64,000 bases of DNA from Oscillospiraceae bacterium (GTDB lineage: Bacteria > Bacillota > Clostridia > Oscillospirales > Ruminococcaceae), in contig JAUNSK010000003.1 in assembly GCA_030539275.1 (NCBI GenBank), positions 128,263 through 192,262 of the forward strand, written 5' to 3'. Below the pieces are notes generated by a model. That model ran no database searches. It was not told the DNA's origin and saw nothing but the letters and a program-made list of their open reading frames with translations. A program made the position numbers and the translations under genes. Of this stretch, positions 34,774 to 43,829 are shown piece after piece (positions within the stretch are counted from its first letter, which is position 1; every line of letters begins with the position of its first letter).

Positions 34774-35619
34774 ATGAATAAAAGACTGAACAGATACATG
34801 CCTCTGTTTGTACTGCCTACACTTATAGCTTTTATTATATTTTTTGTCATTCCTTTTATCATGGGTATTTATCTGTCATTTACAAAGTTTACGACAGTAA
34901 CAAATACTCAGTGGGTTGGATTCGGCAACTACGTAAGAGCATTTAAAACAAATAATGATTTCACACATGCATTATGGTTTACCGTAAGGTTTACAATTGT
35001 ATCTGTAATTACTGTAAATGTATTTGCTTTTCTCTTGGCACTTGCACTTACTAAATCACTCAAGGGGACAAACGTATTCCGTACAATATTTTTTATGCCT
35101 AATCTGATAGGCGGTATTGTGCTGGGTTATATATGGAATCTTATTATCAACGGTGTGCTTCATTATTTTGGTGTTGATATCACATTTGATGCAAGGTATG
35201 GTTTCTGGGGACTTGTCATACTGATGAACTGGCAGCTGATAGGTTATATGATGGTTATTTATATTGCCGGACTTCAGAATATTTCAGGCGATCTTCTGGA
35301 GGCAGCCTCGATAGACGGAGCATCATCTGCTACAAAACTGTTTAAGATCACTATTCCGATGGTTATGCCTTCGATAACGATCTGCATGTTTCTGACGCTT
35401 ACAAATTCCTTCAAGCTTTTCGATCAGAACCTTGCACTTACGTCAGGTGCACCAGGCAGAGAAACTGCAATGCTTGCACTTGATATTTATGATACTTTTT
35501 ACGGCAGAATAGGCTGGCAGGGTGTAGGACAGGCCAAGGCAGTTGTATTTTTTATTATTGTAGCGATAATTGCATTTATACAGCTGAGATTAACCAGAAG
35601 CAAGGAGATAGATAACTAG
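34774..35619 (+). CDS. Sugar ABC transporter permease (MalF-like)
   Basis: 281 residues, six membrane helices. The EAA loop that contacts the ATPase is EAASIDGASSATKLFKITIP (about 173-192), canonical for CUT1 permeases. The N-terminal helix (about 10-30) and YLSFTKFTTVTNTQWVGFGNY are also typical. It acts with the MalG-like partner two bases downstream and the lipoprotein upstream in import of malto-oligosaccharides, inferred from the MalQ-MalP enzyme in the same operon. AAGGGGAAG precedes the ATG. Confidence 0.95.
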   Translation: MNKRLNRYMPLFVLPTLIAFIIFFVIPFIMGIYLSFTKFTTVTNTQWVGFGNYVRAFKTNNDFTHALWFTVRFTIVSVITVNVFAFLLALALTKSLKGTNVFRTIFFMPNLIGGIVLGYIWNLIINGVLHYFGVDITFDARYGFWGLVILMNWQLIGYMMVIYIAGLQNISGDLLEAASIDGASSATKLFKITIPMVMPSITICMFLTLTNSFKLFDQNLALTSGAPGRETAMLALDIYDTFYGRIGWQGVGQAKAVVFFIIVAIIAFIQLRLTRSKEIDN

Positions 35620-35620
35620 T

Positions 35621-36466
35621 ATGAGTATTAACAGTAAAAATAAAGTATCTGCAGCGTGGCTGACAGCATTGCTTTGTCTGTTGTCTGTCATATTTCTGGC
35701 TCCTGTATTTATAATACTGATAAATTCCTTCAAGTCAAAGCTGTATATAATGGGTACTCCGTTTACGTTGCCGAACCCGGATACATTTGTCGGATTTCAG
35801 AATTATGTAAACGGCGTAAAATCATCAGATCTTATACTTTCATTCGGCCGGTCAGTGTTCATTACTGTATTTTCAGTATTTGCGATAATTTTTCTGACAT
35901 CAATGACTGCTTGGTTTATTGTCAGGGTCAATAACGCATTTACAAAGATCATCTACTATGCTTTTGTATTCAGTATGATCGTCCCTTTCCAGATGGTCAT
36001 GTTTACGATGACTTATACAGTTAATGTTCTGAGATTCAACAATCCTGTCGGTATAATTCCGGTCTATCTGGGATTCGGATCAGGGCTTTCAGTCTTTATG
36101 ATGACAGGCTTTCTGCGAAGTGTACCTATGGATCTTGAAGAAGCCGCTATGATAGACGGTTGTACAGGACCTCAGATCTTCTTCAGAATAGTATTTCCGA
36201 TAATGAAGCCGACCCTTATAACAGTAGCGATCCTTAATGCGATGTGGATATGGAATGATTATCTGCTGCCTTATCTTATACTAGGCAGTACAAATAAAAC
36301 GATGCCTGTAGCGATCCAGCTTGCAATGCAGGGCGCTTACGGTTCTGTTGACTGGGGTGGATTTATGGCTATGCTTGTGCTTGCGATCATACCTATTGTC
36401 ATATTCTATCTGTTCGGACAAAAGTATATTATCAAGGGTGTAATGGCCGGTGCTGTTAAGGGATGA
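35621..36466 (+). CDS. Sugar ABC transporter permease (MalG-like)
   Basis: 281 residues, six membrane helices, with the EAA loop EEAAMIDGCTGPQIFFRIVFP (about 172-192) and the C-terminal YIIKGVMAGAVKG ending that is typical of MalG-type CUT1 subunits. It begins one base after the stop of the MalF-like gene, with its AAGGAG site inside that gene, so the two are translationally linked. It completes the importer's membrane pore; the ATPase is not encoded nearby. Confidence 0.95.
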   Translation: MSINSKNKVSAAWLTALLCLLSVIFLAPVFIILINSFKSKLYIMGTPFTLPNPDTFVGFQNYVNGVKSSDLILSFGRSVFITVFSVFAIIFLTSMTAWFIVRVNNAFTKIIYYAFVFSMIVPFQMVMFTMTYTVNVLRFNNPVGIIPVYLGFGSGLSVFMMTGFLRSVPMDLEEAAMIDGCTGPQIFFRIVFPIMKPTLITVAILNAMWIWNDYLLPYLILGSTNKTMPVAIQLAMQGAYGSVDWGGFMAMLVLAIIPIVIFYLFGQKYIIKGVMAGAVKG

Positions 36467-36508
36467 CGTTTACAGCATATAAAAACACAGGATATGAAAT
36501 ACAGATTT

Positions 36509-36550
36509 TCAGGACTGACGGCGATTATTTATAACCGCTGCAGTTCCTGA
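36509..36550 (+). terminator. Intercistronic hairpin before the MalQ-MalP gene
   Basis: An imperfect stem (TCAGGACTG with CAGTTCCTGA) in the 137-bp gap. No T-run follows, so it is more likely a message-stability element than a full terminator. Confidence 0.5.
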
Positions 36551-36603
36551 AGCGTTATGGTGTCTTATTTTAAGACTACATAAGGCTTAATTGGAGGTTT
36601 AAA

Positions 36604-39600
36604 ATGAGAGCAAGCGGAATACTGATGCATATTTCTTCACTTCCGTCGGAGTACGGAATAGGTACACTTGGCAAAGAAGCGTACAGATTTGTAGATTTTC
36701 TTGTTGAGAGCGGCCAGACATACTGGCAGATACTTCCTGTATGTCCTACCGGTTACGGTGATTCGCCATACCAGAGTTTTTCTACATTTGCCGGTAATCC
36801 TTATTTTATTGATCTTGATATACTTAATAAGGAAGGCCTGCTTGACAAGTCTGATTATGCAGATCTTGACTGGGGCAGCAACATAAAACTTACTGACTAT
36901 GAAATAATGTACTATACAAAATATCCTGTTCTGCGGAAAGCATTTATAAGGTTCAAGGAACAGATTCCTTATGATTTTGAAGTTTTCAGTCGTGATAATG
37001 CTTACTGGCTTGATGATTATTGCGCGTATATGTCGCTCAAGGATTATCATGAAGGAAAAGCCTGGTCACAGTGGGATAAAAACTACCGGGATAAAGGATC
37101 AAGGGAAGTATCAGAGTTTATAGAAATTCATAAAAATGATACCCTGTTTTATAAAATGCTTCAGTATCTGTTCTACAAACAGTGGAATGCACTGAAAAAA
37201 TATGCAAACAAAAAAGGAATATGGATAATAGGAGATATTCCGATCTATGTAGCAGCAGACAGTGCAGATACCTGGTCAGCACCTTCACAGTTTCAGCTGG
37301 ACAGTGATTTTCTGCCGGTTCGTGTAGCCGGCTGCCCTCCTGACAGTTTTTCAGCAACCGGACAGCTGTGGGGAAATCCTCTCTATGACTGGGATAAAAT
37401 GAAGCAGGACAGATACAGCTGGTGGATCACCAGGATGAAACATGCCTCTTGCGTGTATGATGTAATAAGAATAGATCATTTCAGAGGTTTTGATTCGTAC
37501 TATTCGATACCATATGGAAATACGACAGCTGAGAATGGTGAATGGGTAAAAGGACCGGGTATTGACTTTATAAATGAAATAAAAAGCAGACTTTCAGATG
37601 TTAGAATCATCGCAGAGGATCTGGGATTTCTGACAGAGTCGGTAGTAAAGCTGCTTCATGATTCCGGCTTTCCGGGAATGAAGGTTCTGCAGTTTGCATT
37701 TGATTCACGGGAAGACAGTGATTATCTTCCGCACAATTATCCGCATAACTGTGTAGTATATACAGGAACCCATGACAATGATACAATACTAGGCTGGCTT
37801 GAAAATGTAGCGCCGGCTGATCGTGAGCTTGCTGTAAAATATATGAGACTCAATAAAGAAGAGGGATACTGCTTCGGTATGATCTGTACAGCAATGGCAA
37901 GTGCCGGTGATACAGTAATAATAACAATGCAGGATCTCCTTGAGCTCTCAAGTGAGGCACGTATGAATACTCCGTCAACATGTGGCGGAATAAACTGGAG
38001 ATGGAGAGCCCGGCCGGACTATATTACTAAAGAGCTTACAAGAAAACTATATACATGTACTGAGGTTTATAAAAGATTGCAGAGGAAAAGTGATATGAGT
38101 TTTGATTTAACGAACAGTATAGAATTTTTAGCTAAAGCACAATACCGCAAACAGGTTCAGGAGCTTGATGTACATGAGCTTCATAACTGCCTGTCAAGAT
38201 CAGTAATGGCAGATATTGCAGACAGCTGGGAGAAGAGTTCATACAGACATAAACAGGGAAGATGCGCATACTATTTCTCGGCAGAATTCCTTGTCGGACG
38301 TCTGATCTTCAATAATCTTCTGTGCCTTGGAAAAATTGAGGAGGCAAGGGAAGCTCTTGAGAAGTTCGGCTTCGATCTTTCATGTATGGAAGAAATAGAG
38401 GACGCTGCACTTGGCAACGGCGGTCTGGGAAGACTTGCAGCATGCTTTCTTGATTCGGCAGCAACGCTGTCTATTCCTCTTGACGGATACGGCATCAGAT
38501 ATAAGTACGGAATATTCAGACAGAGTATAGAAAACTGTGAGCAGACTGAATATGCAGATGACTGGACTCATTTCGGAGATCCATGGTCTGTACGGCGGGA
38601 AGAGGATACCCAGATCGTTGAGTTTGCAGACTTCAGGGTCAAGGCTGTACCATATGACATGCCGGTTATAGGGTATATGACTGAGAATAAGGGTACGCTC
38701 AGACTATGGCAGTGCGAGCCTGTTGAAGAATTTAACTTCACGGCATTCAATAATCAGAAATATGATGTTTCTGTTGAGGATAAAAACAGGGCTGAAAATA
38801 TTTCACGTGTACTGTATCCGAATGACTCAACAGATGACGGCAGAAAACTGCGCCTGAGTCAGCAGTATTTTTTCTGCAGTGCATCGCTTAAGGATATAAT
38901 CAAAAGCTATAAGAAGTTTCACGGCGACGATTTCTCGCAGTTCAGTGATTATGTAACTATTCAGTTAAATGATACACATCCGGTCATTTCCGTCCCTGAA
39001 CTTATACGTCTTCTTACGACACAGGAAAAAATGTCATTTGAAAATGCACTTGCAGCAGCAATGAAAACATTTAACTATACAAATCACACAGTAATGCTTG
39101 AGGCACTTGAAAAATGGGATCTGGAGCTGATGGAGAGCCTTCTGCCTGAAGTAACAGCCATAATCGTCAAAATAAATGCTGCAATGCAGGCTGAGTTTAA
39201 AAGCAGTGTCGATAAAAAAATACTCGATAAGATAAAAATTATCAGTGACGGCAAAGTGAACATGGCATATCTTGCGATATACTGCAGCTCTTATGTAAAT
39301 GGCGTTGCACAGATCCATACTGATATTCTGAAAAATGATGTTCTCAAGGAATGGTATTCGATCTATCCTCAGCGATTCAGAAACAAAACAAACGGTATAA
39401 CACAGAGAAGATGGCTTGCACTGTGCAATGCACAGCTTTCGTCCCTGATCACAGAGCTGCTTGGAAATGATGAGTGGATCACAGATCTCACACAGCTTAA
39501 AAATCTTGAAAAGTATCAGGATGATGATGAGATCATCTCACGCTTTACGCTTATAAAGGCGCAAAAGAAGAGGGAGCTGTGCGAATATATATTAAAACAG

Positions 39601-40449
39601 GAAAAAACGTCTATAGATGAAAACAGTATATTTGATATACAGATCAAACGTCTGCATGAATACAAGAGACAGTTTTTAAATATTCTTGCGATCATTGAGC
39701 TTTATTTTGAGATCAAGGAGGGATCACTTACGGATTTTGCTCCTACAACATTTATCTTCGGTGCAAAATCAGCTCCGGGATATGAGAGAGCAAAGGGCAT
39801 TATCAAGCTTATCAATACAGTAGCTGCGGTTATCGAAAATGATCCTGAGGTCAATAAAATTATAAAGGTAATATTTATTTCTAACTATAATGTTTCATAT
39901 GCTGAAAAACTTGTTGCAGCTGCAGATGTTTCAGAGCAGATCTCAACTGCCGGAACAGAGGCGAGCGGAACCGGAAATATGAAGTTTATGTTAAACGGTG
40001 CAGTTACGCTCGGAACTCTTGACGGAGCAAACGTTGAGATAGTCAGAGAAGCCGGTGAGGAGAACAACTATATTTTCGGTGCAAAGGTCGGGGATATAGA
40101 AAGTATCCGTGATAAATATGACCCGACACAGCTGTATGAAAATGATAAAAAAATCAAGAGAGTTCTTGATTCGCTTATTGACGGAACATTCAGTGATGAC
40201 AGCGGAATATTCAAAGAACTCAGAAACTCGATACTCAAGGGCGCTTCATGGCATAAACCTGACCAGTACTTCCTTCTTCTTGATTTTGAAAGCTATCTTG
40301 AAGAGAAGATACGCGTAAACAGGGAATACAAGGACACAAAGAGCTTTATGAAAAAATGCTGGATCAATATGTGCAATGCAGGATTTTTCTCCTCAGACAG
40401 AACAATTGCAGAATATGCAAAGGATATATGGAAGATAGATAAAATTTAA
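36604..40449 (+). CDS. Bifunctional 4-alpha-glucanotransferase / alpha-glucan phosphorylase (MalQ-MalP fusion)
   Basis: 1281 residues in one frame. Residues 1 to ~490 are a complete GH77 amylomaltase with VIRIDHFRGFDSYY (nucleophile Asp), IIAEDLGFLTESV (acid/base Glu) and YTGTHDNDT. Residues 498 to 1281 are a complete GT35 phosphorylase with DDWTHFGDPW, QLNDTHPVI, KRLHEYKRQFLN and EASGTGNMKFMLNGAVTLG, whose Lys binds pyridoxal phosphate. Together they would turn imported malto-oligosaccharides into longer glucans and glucose 1-phosphate. Residue 498 is an ATG (38095) preceded eight bases earlier by AGAGGA, so a free phosphorylase could also be made by internal initiation, or the site is a relic of two ancestral genes. 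Both parts are of normal length. Confidence 0.95.
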   Translation: MRASGILMHISSLPSEYGIGTLGKEAYRFVDFLVESGQTYWQILPVCPTGYGDSPYQSFSTFAGNPYFIDLDILNKEGLLDKSDYADLDWGSNIKLTDYEIMYYTKYPVLRKAFIRFKEQIPYDFEVFSRDNAYWLDDYCAYMSLKDYHEGKAWSQWDKNYRDKGSREVSEFIEIHKNDTLFYKMLQYLFYKQWNALKKYANKKGIWIIGDIPIYVAADSADTWSAPSQFQLDSDFLPVRVAGCPPDSFSATGQLWGNPLYDWDKMKQDRYSWWITRMKHASCVYDVIRIDHFRGFDSYYSIPYGNTTAENGEWVKGPGIDFINEIKSRLSDVRIIAEDLGFLTESVVKLLHDSGFPGMKVLQFAFDSREDSDYLPHNYPHNCVVYTGTHDNDTILGWLENVAPADRELAVKYMRLNKEEGYCFGMICTAMASAGDTVIITMQDLLELSSEARMNTPSTCGGINWRWRARPDYITKELTRKLYTCTEVYKRLQRKSDMSFDLTNSIEFLAKAQYRKQVQELDVHELHNCLSRSVMADIADSWEKSSYRHKQGRCAYYFSAEFLVGRLIFNNLLCLGKIEEAREALEKFGFDLSCMEEIEDAALGNGGLGRLAACFLDSAATLSIPLDGYGIRYKYGIFRQSIENCEQTEYADDWTHFGDPWSVRREEDTQIVEFADFRVKAVPYDMPVIGYMTENKGTLRLWQCEPVEEFNFTAFNNQKYDVSVEDKNRAENISRVLYPNDSTDDGRKLRLSQQYFFCSASLKDIIKSYKKFHGDDFSQFSDYVTIQLNDTHPVISVPELIRLLTTQEKMSFENALAAAMKTFNYTNHTVMLEALEKWDLELMESLLPEVTAIIVKINAAMQAEFKSSVDKKILDKIKIISDGKVNMAYLAIYCSSYVNGVAQIHTDILKNDVLKEWYSIYPQRFRNKTNGITQRRWLALCNAQLSSLITELLGNDEWITDLTQLKNLEKYQDDDEIISRFTLIKAQKKRELCEYILKQEKTSIDENSIFDIQIKRLHEYKRQFLNILAIIELYFEIKEGSLTDFAPTTFIFGAKSAPGYERAKGIIKLINTVAAVIENDPEVNKIIKVIFISNYNVSYAEKLVAAADVSEQISTAGTEASGTGNMKFMLNGAVTLGTLDGANVEIVREAGEENNYIFGAKVGDIESIRDKYDPTQLYENDKKIKRVLDSLIDGTFSDDSGIFKELRNSILKGASWHKPDQYFLLLDFESYLEEKIRVNREYKDTKSFMKKCWINMCNAGFFSSDRTIAEYAKDIWKIDKI

Positions 40450-40467
40450 TAAATTTTAAGCTGTACA

Positions 40468-40499
40468 AAAACTCCCCGGTCATCAGACCGGGGAGTTTT
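40468..40499. terminator. Bidirectional terminator
   Basis: Perfect 13-bp stem AAAACTCCCCGGT between convergent genes, with T residues in both 3' arms. Confidence 0.92.
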
Positions 40500-40514
40500 G
40501 TTTATATGAAATGA

Positions 40515-41678
40515 TCAGTAATTTTCTTTTCTTACTTCAAAGTAACTCTGCGGATGTTTGCAGACAGGACATACATCAGGAGCTTTTTTGCCCATAACGA
40601 GATGTCCGCAGTTGCGGCATTCCCACATAGTCTCTTCGCTCTTTTCAAATACTGCCTTCATCTCAACATTGTTAAGAAGTGCACGGTAACGTTCCTCATG
40701 AGCCTTTTCAATCTGTCCTACGGCACGGAACTGAGCAGCAAGTTCAGGAAAACCTTCTTCTTCAGCATCCTTTGCAAAGCTTTCGTACATATCGGTCCAT
40801 TCGTAGTTTTCTCCATCAGCAGCAGCTTTGAGGTTATCAGCTGTTTTATTCAGTGCACCGAGAGCCTTGAACCAGAGTTTTGCGTGTTCTTTTTCATTTG
40901 CTGCAGTCTGTTCAAAAATTGATGCAATCTGCTCATATCCCTCTTTCTTTGCCACACTTGCAAAGTAGGTATACTTGTTTCTTGCCTGTGATTCACCTGC
41001 GAATGCTGCTTCGAGATTTTTTTCAGTTTTAGTTCCTTTGATGTTCATATCAGTCTCTCCTTTGTCATCGTTGTTGTTGATTTTTATGAAATCAGATGCT
41101 CCGTGTTTGCACAGCGGGCATATGAAGTCAGGCGGTAATTCTTCACCCTCATACACGTATCCGCATACTGCACATACCCAGCCGGTTTTCTTCTCAGGCT
41201 TAGGTGCTGGCTTGATTCGTGTCTGATAGTAGTTATATGTTAAACTCTCTTTTTCGCAGAGGCTTTCAGCTCCGGTTATCCTGGCATGAAACAGAGTATG
41301 AGTTCCGAAATCAGTTGAACCTGTTACTTTGCATGTGATATAGCCATTTGTCTTTTCAGGCAGATACACAATACCGTTATCTGCTCTTGCACAGTTTGTA
41401 TAGTCAGCAAACTTGTCTGTTTTTCGTCCTGACGCAAAACCAAAATGTTTTATAATATCAAAGTCAGAGTCAACTGTAAGAAATGATACATTGAAAACAC
41501 CTGTGTTCATTATCATGTCATGGGTAAGATTTTTTTTGTTTACTGCAGCCACACATGACGGTGGATTATCTGATACCTGCATAAGTGTATTGATAATACA
41601 TCCGTTGTCTTTAGAGCCTTCCTTTGCTGTAATGACATACAGTCCATAGCCTATTTTGAAGAGAGTTTTTTTATCCAT
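40515..41678 (-). CDS. Flavin reductase-rubredoxin-rubrerythrin fusion
   Basis: About 387 residues. Order: a flavin-reductase-like FMN-binding domain (about 1-150, with [16 protein letters not shown] and [19 protein letters not shown]-type strands); rubredoxin with [12 protein letters not shown] and ICPLCKHG; then a full rubrerythrin (from about 212) with diiron helices ([36 protein letters not shown]) and its own C-terminal rubredoxin ([17 protein letters not shown]). It would carry electrons from NAD(P)H to peroxide in one chain. Start is ATG 41678 after AAGGAGG, overlapping the regulator's stop. The linker before the rubrerythrin is encoded by AAGGAGAGACTGAT-ATG (ATG at 41048), an internal ribosome site that could yield free rubrerythrin. 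Confidence 0.92.
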   Translation of the reverse strand: MDKKTLFKIGYGLYVITAKEGSKDNGCIINTLMQVSDNPPSCVAAVNKKNLTHDMIMNTGVFNVSFLTVDSDFDIIKHFGFASGRKTDKFADYTNCARADNGIVYLPEKTNGYITCKVTGSTDFGTHTLFHARITGAESLCEKESLTYNYYQTRIKPAPKPEKKTGWVCAVCGYVYEGEELPPDFICPLCKHGASDFIKINNNDDKGETDMNIKGTKTEKNLEAAFAGESQARNKYTYFASVAKKEGYEQIASIFEQTAANEKEHAKLWFKALGALNKTADNLKAAADGENYEWTDMYESFAKDAEEEGFPELAAQFRAVGQIEKAHEERYRALLNNVEMKAVFEKSEETMWECRNCGHLVMGKKAPDVCPVCKHPQSYFEVRKENY

Positions 41679-42054
41679 CATTATCCTCCTTGCAGTTAAT
41701 ACATCTGCCGGTGAAAATAAGCTCATAATCATCTGCTTTCAGGCCCGGATTAAGAGCATCATCGGCTTTTACAGGTTCTTTTATATTGTAATCAAATACT
41801 TTCCCGCACAAGCGGCATCTGAAATGAGCATGTGAAACCGTTGTATGATCAAAACGATCAGGTGCATTTGCAACAGCAACTCTGCGGACAGTTCCTTCCT
41901 GCGCCAGTGTGCCGAGATTTCTGTAGACTGTTCCCTTACTTATTCCCGGATACTTTAAAGTAAGTGCGTCGTATATCTGATCAGCAGTCGGGTGATCATC
42001 CATAGAACGTACACAGTCTGCAATAAGGATCTTCTGAATAGTGTTCCTTTTCAT
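41671..42054 (-). CDS. PerR-like Fur-family regulator
   Basis: About 127 residues. HTH with [32 protein letters not shown], then [19 protein letters not shown] (metal-binding His and first CxxC) and CINCKED (second CxxC). Oxidant-sensing PerR is favoured because the next gene, overlapping by 8 bp, is a rubrerythrin fusion for peroxide removal. I use ATG 42054, 11 bases after AAGGAG; a GTG at 42066 overlaps that site. The sigma-A promoter at 42090-42118 carries TATAAT/ATTATA half-sites near the -10, compatible with a PerR box. Confidence 0.9.
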   Translation of the reverse strand: MKRNTIQKILIADCVRSMDDHPTADQIYDALTLKYPGISKGTVYRNLGTLAQEGTVRRVAVANAPDRFDHTTVSHAHFRCRLCGKVFDYNIKEPVKADDALNPGLKADDYELIFTGRCINCKEDNDG

Positions 42055-42089
42055 AATGATAATCACTCCTTATTAGTAACTGTTCTTAT

Positions 42090-42118
42090 ATTATAGCAAT
42101 ATTACTTTAAAAAGTCAA
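42090..42118 (-). promoter_or_regulatory. Sigma-A promoter of the perR-rubrerythrin operon
   Basis: Minus strand TTGACT (42118-42113), 17-bp spacer, TATAAT (42095-42090), about 35 bp before the start at 42054. Confidence 0.78.
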
Positions 42119-42240
42119 TATATTTTGAAAAAAATATATATTTTTTATGTTTCTGATTATATCATATATTATTAGCAGTTTCAATTGAAAAAAAATATAT
42201 TCTGAATATTTTATATTGAATATAAAATGCACCTATATGG

Positions 42241-42269
42241 TTGAAAATGTATAAATTTTATGATACAAT
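42241..42269 (+). promoter_or_regulatory. Sigma-A promoter for the 225-residue membrane protein
   Basis: TTGAAA (42241-42246), 17-bp spacer, TACAAT (42264-42269). The remaining 42119-42372 DNA is very AT-rich with no other feature seen. Confidence 0.65.
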
Positions 42270-42372
42270 AAACCATAAGAATTATCGTGCATCAATATAC
42301 ATACTTATTTATATTATGTGCAGATAAATCATATATAAGAAAACAAAAATTATTAATTTATGAGGTGCAGTG

Positions 42373-43047
42373 TTGGATAAGAATAACTTTTTTAATTTAT
42401 ATGGAACAGATCTCAGGCAGAAAAACAATATGACAGATGGCTTTAATCTGCAGATGACCCCGCAGATGAGACGGATGTTTTCAGGCGCTGAGCAGTCAAT
42501 AAATCCTCTCGAAATGGAGGCTTCTCCGGCTTTGCTTTATAAATGCATAGGTCCGAAAGAGCTTAAGACACGTCCGATCACAAAAGAAGAGTACAGCAGA
42601 CTGTCATCGTCACAGACTCATATTTCAAGACGTCTGCAGTATGGTCAGCTTGCAGTCATTCTTGCACTTGCTGTGGTTCTGTTTATATGTATCTTTAAAA
42701 ATCTTGGTGAATTTTCAGTAAAGGAGACATCATTAATATTGCTCTTTATTGCCGGATTGTTGTTTTTCTTTGGGTTAAAAATAAAAAATGCAGTTGACAG
42801 CGTAATAAAACCTGGTGAACTTATCGCAGAAGGAACTGCAATATTTTTCAGTGTTGAGACAACTAACAGAGGAAATAAAAACTCGACGAACAGATATCTG
42901 GTTTCTGCAGCCTTTCATGATCAGAAGTCTTTTATGAAAAAAATAATCTGCTGTAAGGATGATTTTTCAAAAATGAGTCTTGATTCAAAGGTATATGTCA
43001 AAGTTAAGGGATCCAAAGCGATGGCTTTTGCAGCTGAGCAGAACTGA
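42373..43047 (+). CDS. Hypothetical membrane protein, two transmembrane segments
   Basis: About 224 residues, not recognised. A cytoplasmic N-terminal ~90 residues precede two adjacent hydrophobic helices (about 92-110 and 118-136) with a short loop, then a ~85-residue C-terminal beta-rich domain (ELIAEGTAIFFSVETTNRGNK and YVKVKGSKAMAF). The hairpin-plus-beta layout is like DUF-type proteins that process or shield a soluble partner, but I cannot name a family. The start is TTG 42373, five bases after GAGGTG; a GTG one codon earlier is too close. It precedes the dockerin/radical SAM units but is separated from them by 155 bp and their own upstream element. Confidence 0.7.
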   Translation: MDKNNFFNLYGTDLRQKNNMTDGFNLQMTPQMRRMFSGAEQSINPLEMEASPALLYKCIGPKELKTRPITKEEYSRLSSSQTHISRRLQYGQLAVILALAVVLFICIFKNLGEFSVKETSLILLFIAGLLFFFGLKIKNAVDSVIKPGELIAEGTAIFFSVETTNRGNKNSTNRYLVSAAFHDQKSFMKKIICCKDDFSKMSLDSKVYVKVKGSKAMAFAAEQN

Positions 43048-43085
43048 TTTATTCACCAGTGCTCTATAATATTATTTATAAATAG

Positions 43086-43120
43086 TGTAGCTTTCAGGGT
43101 AGTTGTTTAGTATTAATAAT
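43086..43120 (+). promoter_or_regulatory. Conserved upstream element of dockerin/rSAM unit 1
   Basis: TGTAGCTTTCAG, 11 bases, AGTATTAATAAT. The same 12-base box, the same 11-base spacing and AGTATTACTAAT recur before unit 2 (45116-45150). It lies 83 bp before the precursor ATG, where a promoter or activator site would be. The sigma factor or regulator is unknown. Confidence 0.6.
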
Positions 43121-43202
43121 GATTTTTGTTTTGCAGTATAATGTGTATATTATGGATCTCAGGTACATTAGAAGGTCTGGGAAATTATAAAGGAGAGATA
43201 AT

Positions 43203-43829
43203 ATGAAAAAAACCAAAAGAACACTTATTACAGCAGCAGTACTTACTACAGCAGCACTTAATCCGAAATTATCCAGTCAGGCTGATGATAATGCTGAAGC
43301 TATGGCACCTGTGTATGGTCCGCCTTCATATTTTTATGAGAAAGGCGATGTGAATATGGACGGCAAAGTCAATATTCTTGACTGCTGTCTGATGCGAAGT
43401 GCAGCACTTGGTCAGAAAGGTTATACTGAGGATTCACTTACTGATATAAACACAGACGGCATAATAGATTCCAGGGATGTTCTTGCAATTCAGAACTTTA
43501 TGCTTGCAAAAAGTCAGTCAGTACAATATCGTGAAGATGAGACTACACAGCCTGAATACGGAGTTGTGACTGCAACCGAAACAACGACCCAGCCAGTATA
43601 CGGAACTATGCCGGCTACAGAAACAACGACCCAGGCAGTACCAGTATACGGAACAATGCCGGCTACCGAAATGTCTGAAGAGACAACAACGACCCAGCCG
43701 GTTTATGAATCCTTTCCTGTTACGGAAGAACCGATAGTTACATCACCTCAGCCAGTATATGGAACATGGCAGGCTGATGAAGAAACTGAGCCTGAATATG
43801 AAAATTCCAATAATGATGAGGTGAAATAA
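43203..43829 (+). CDS. Secreted dockerin protein with Tyr-Gly repeats, candidate RiPP precursor 1
   Basis: 208 residues. A basic, moderately hydrophobic N-terminus (about 1-26) looks like a signal peptide. It is followed by APVYGPPSYFY (36-45), a complete type I dockerin (about 47-104; GDVNMDGKVN and DINTDGIIDS calcium loops), then a Thr/Glu/Pro-rich tail with five PxY repeats: QPEYGV, QPVYGTMPATE, VPVYGTMPATE, QPVYES and QPVYGTW (Tyr 119, 133, 149, 168, 186) and a final EPEYEN. Its TAA overlaps the ATG of a radical SAM/SPASM enzyme (TAATG). Repeats of one aromatic motif directly before a SPASM maturase are typical of multi-core RiPP precursors; the dockerin would fix the product to a cellulosome. 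Modification is inferred. Confidence 0.8.
   Translation: MKKTKRTLITAAVLTTAALNPKLSSQADDNAEAMAPVYGPPSYFYEKGDVNMDGKVNILDCCLMRSAALGQKGYTEDSLTDINTDGIIDSRDVLAIQNFMLAKSQSVQYREDETTQPEYGVVTATETTTQPVYGTMPATETTTQAVPVYGTMPATEMSEETTTTQPVYESFPVTEEPIVTSPQPVYGTWQADEETEPEYENSNNDEVK

Noticed and set aside
36637-37050. A 137-codon minus-strand frame opposite the MalQ domain
   Set aside because: It is fully contained in the antisense of a conserved catalytic domain and has no ribosome site or family features.
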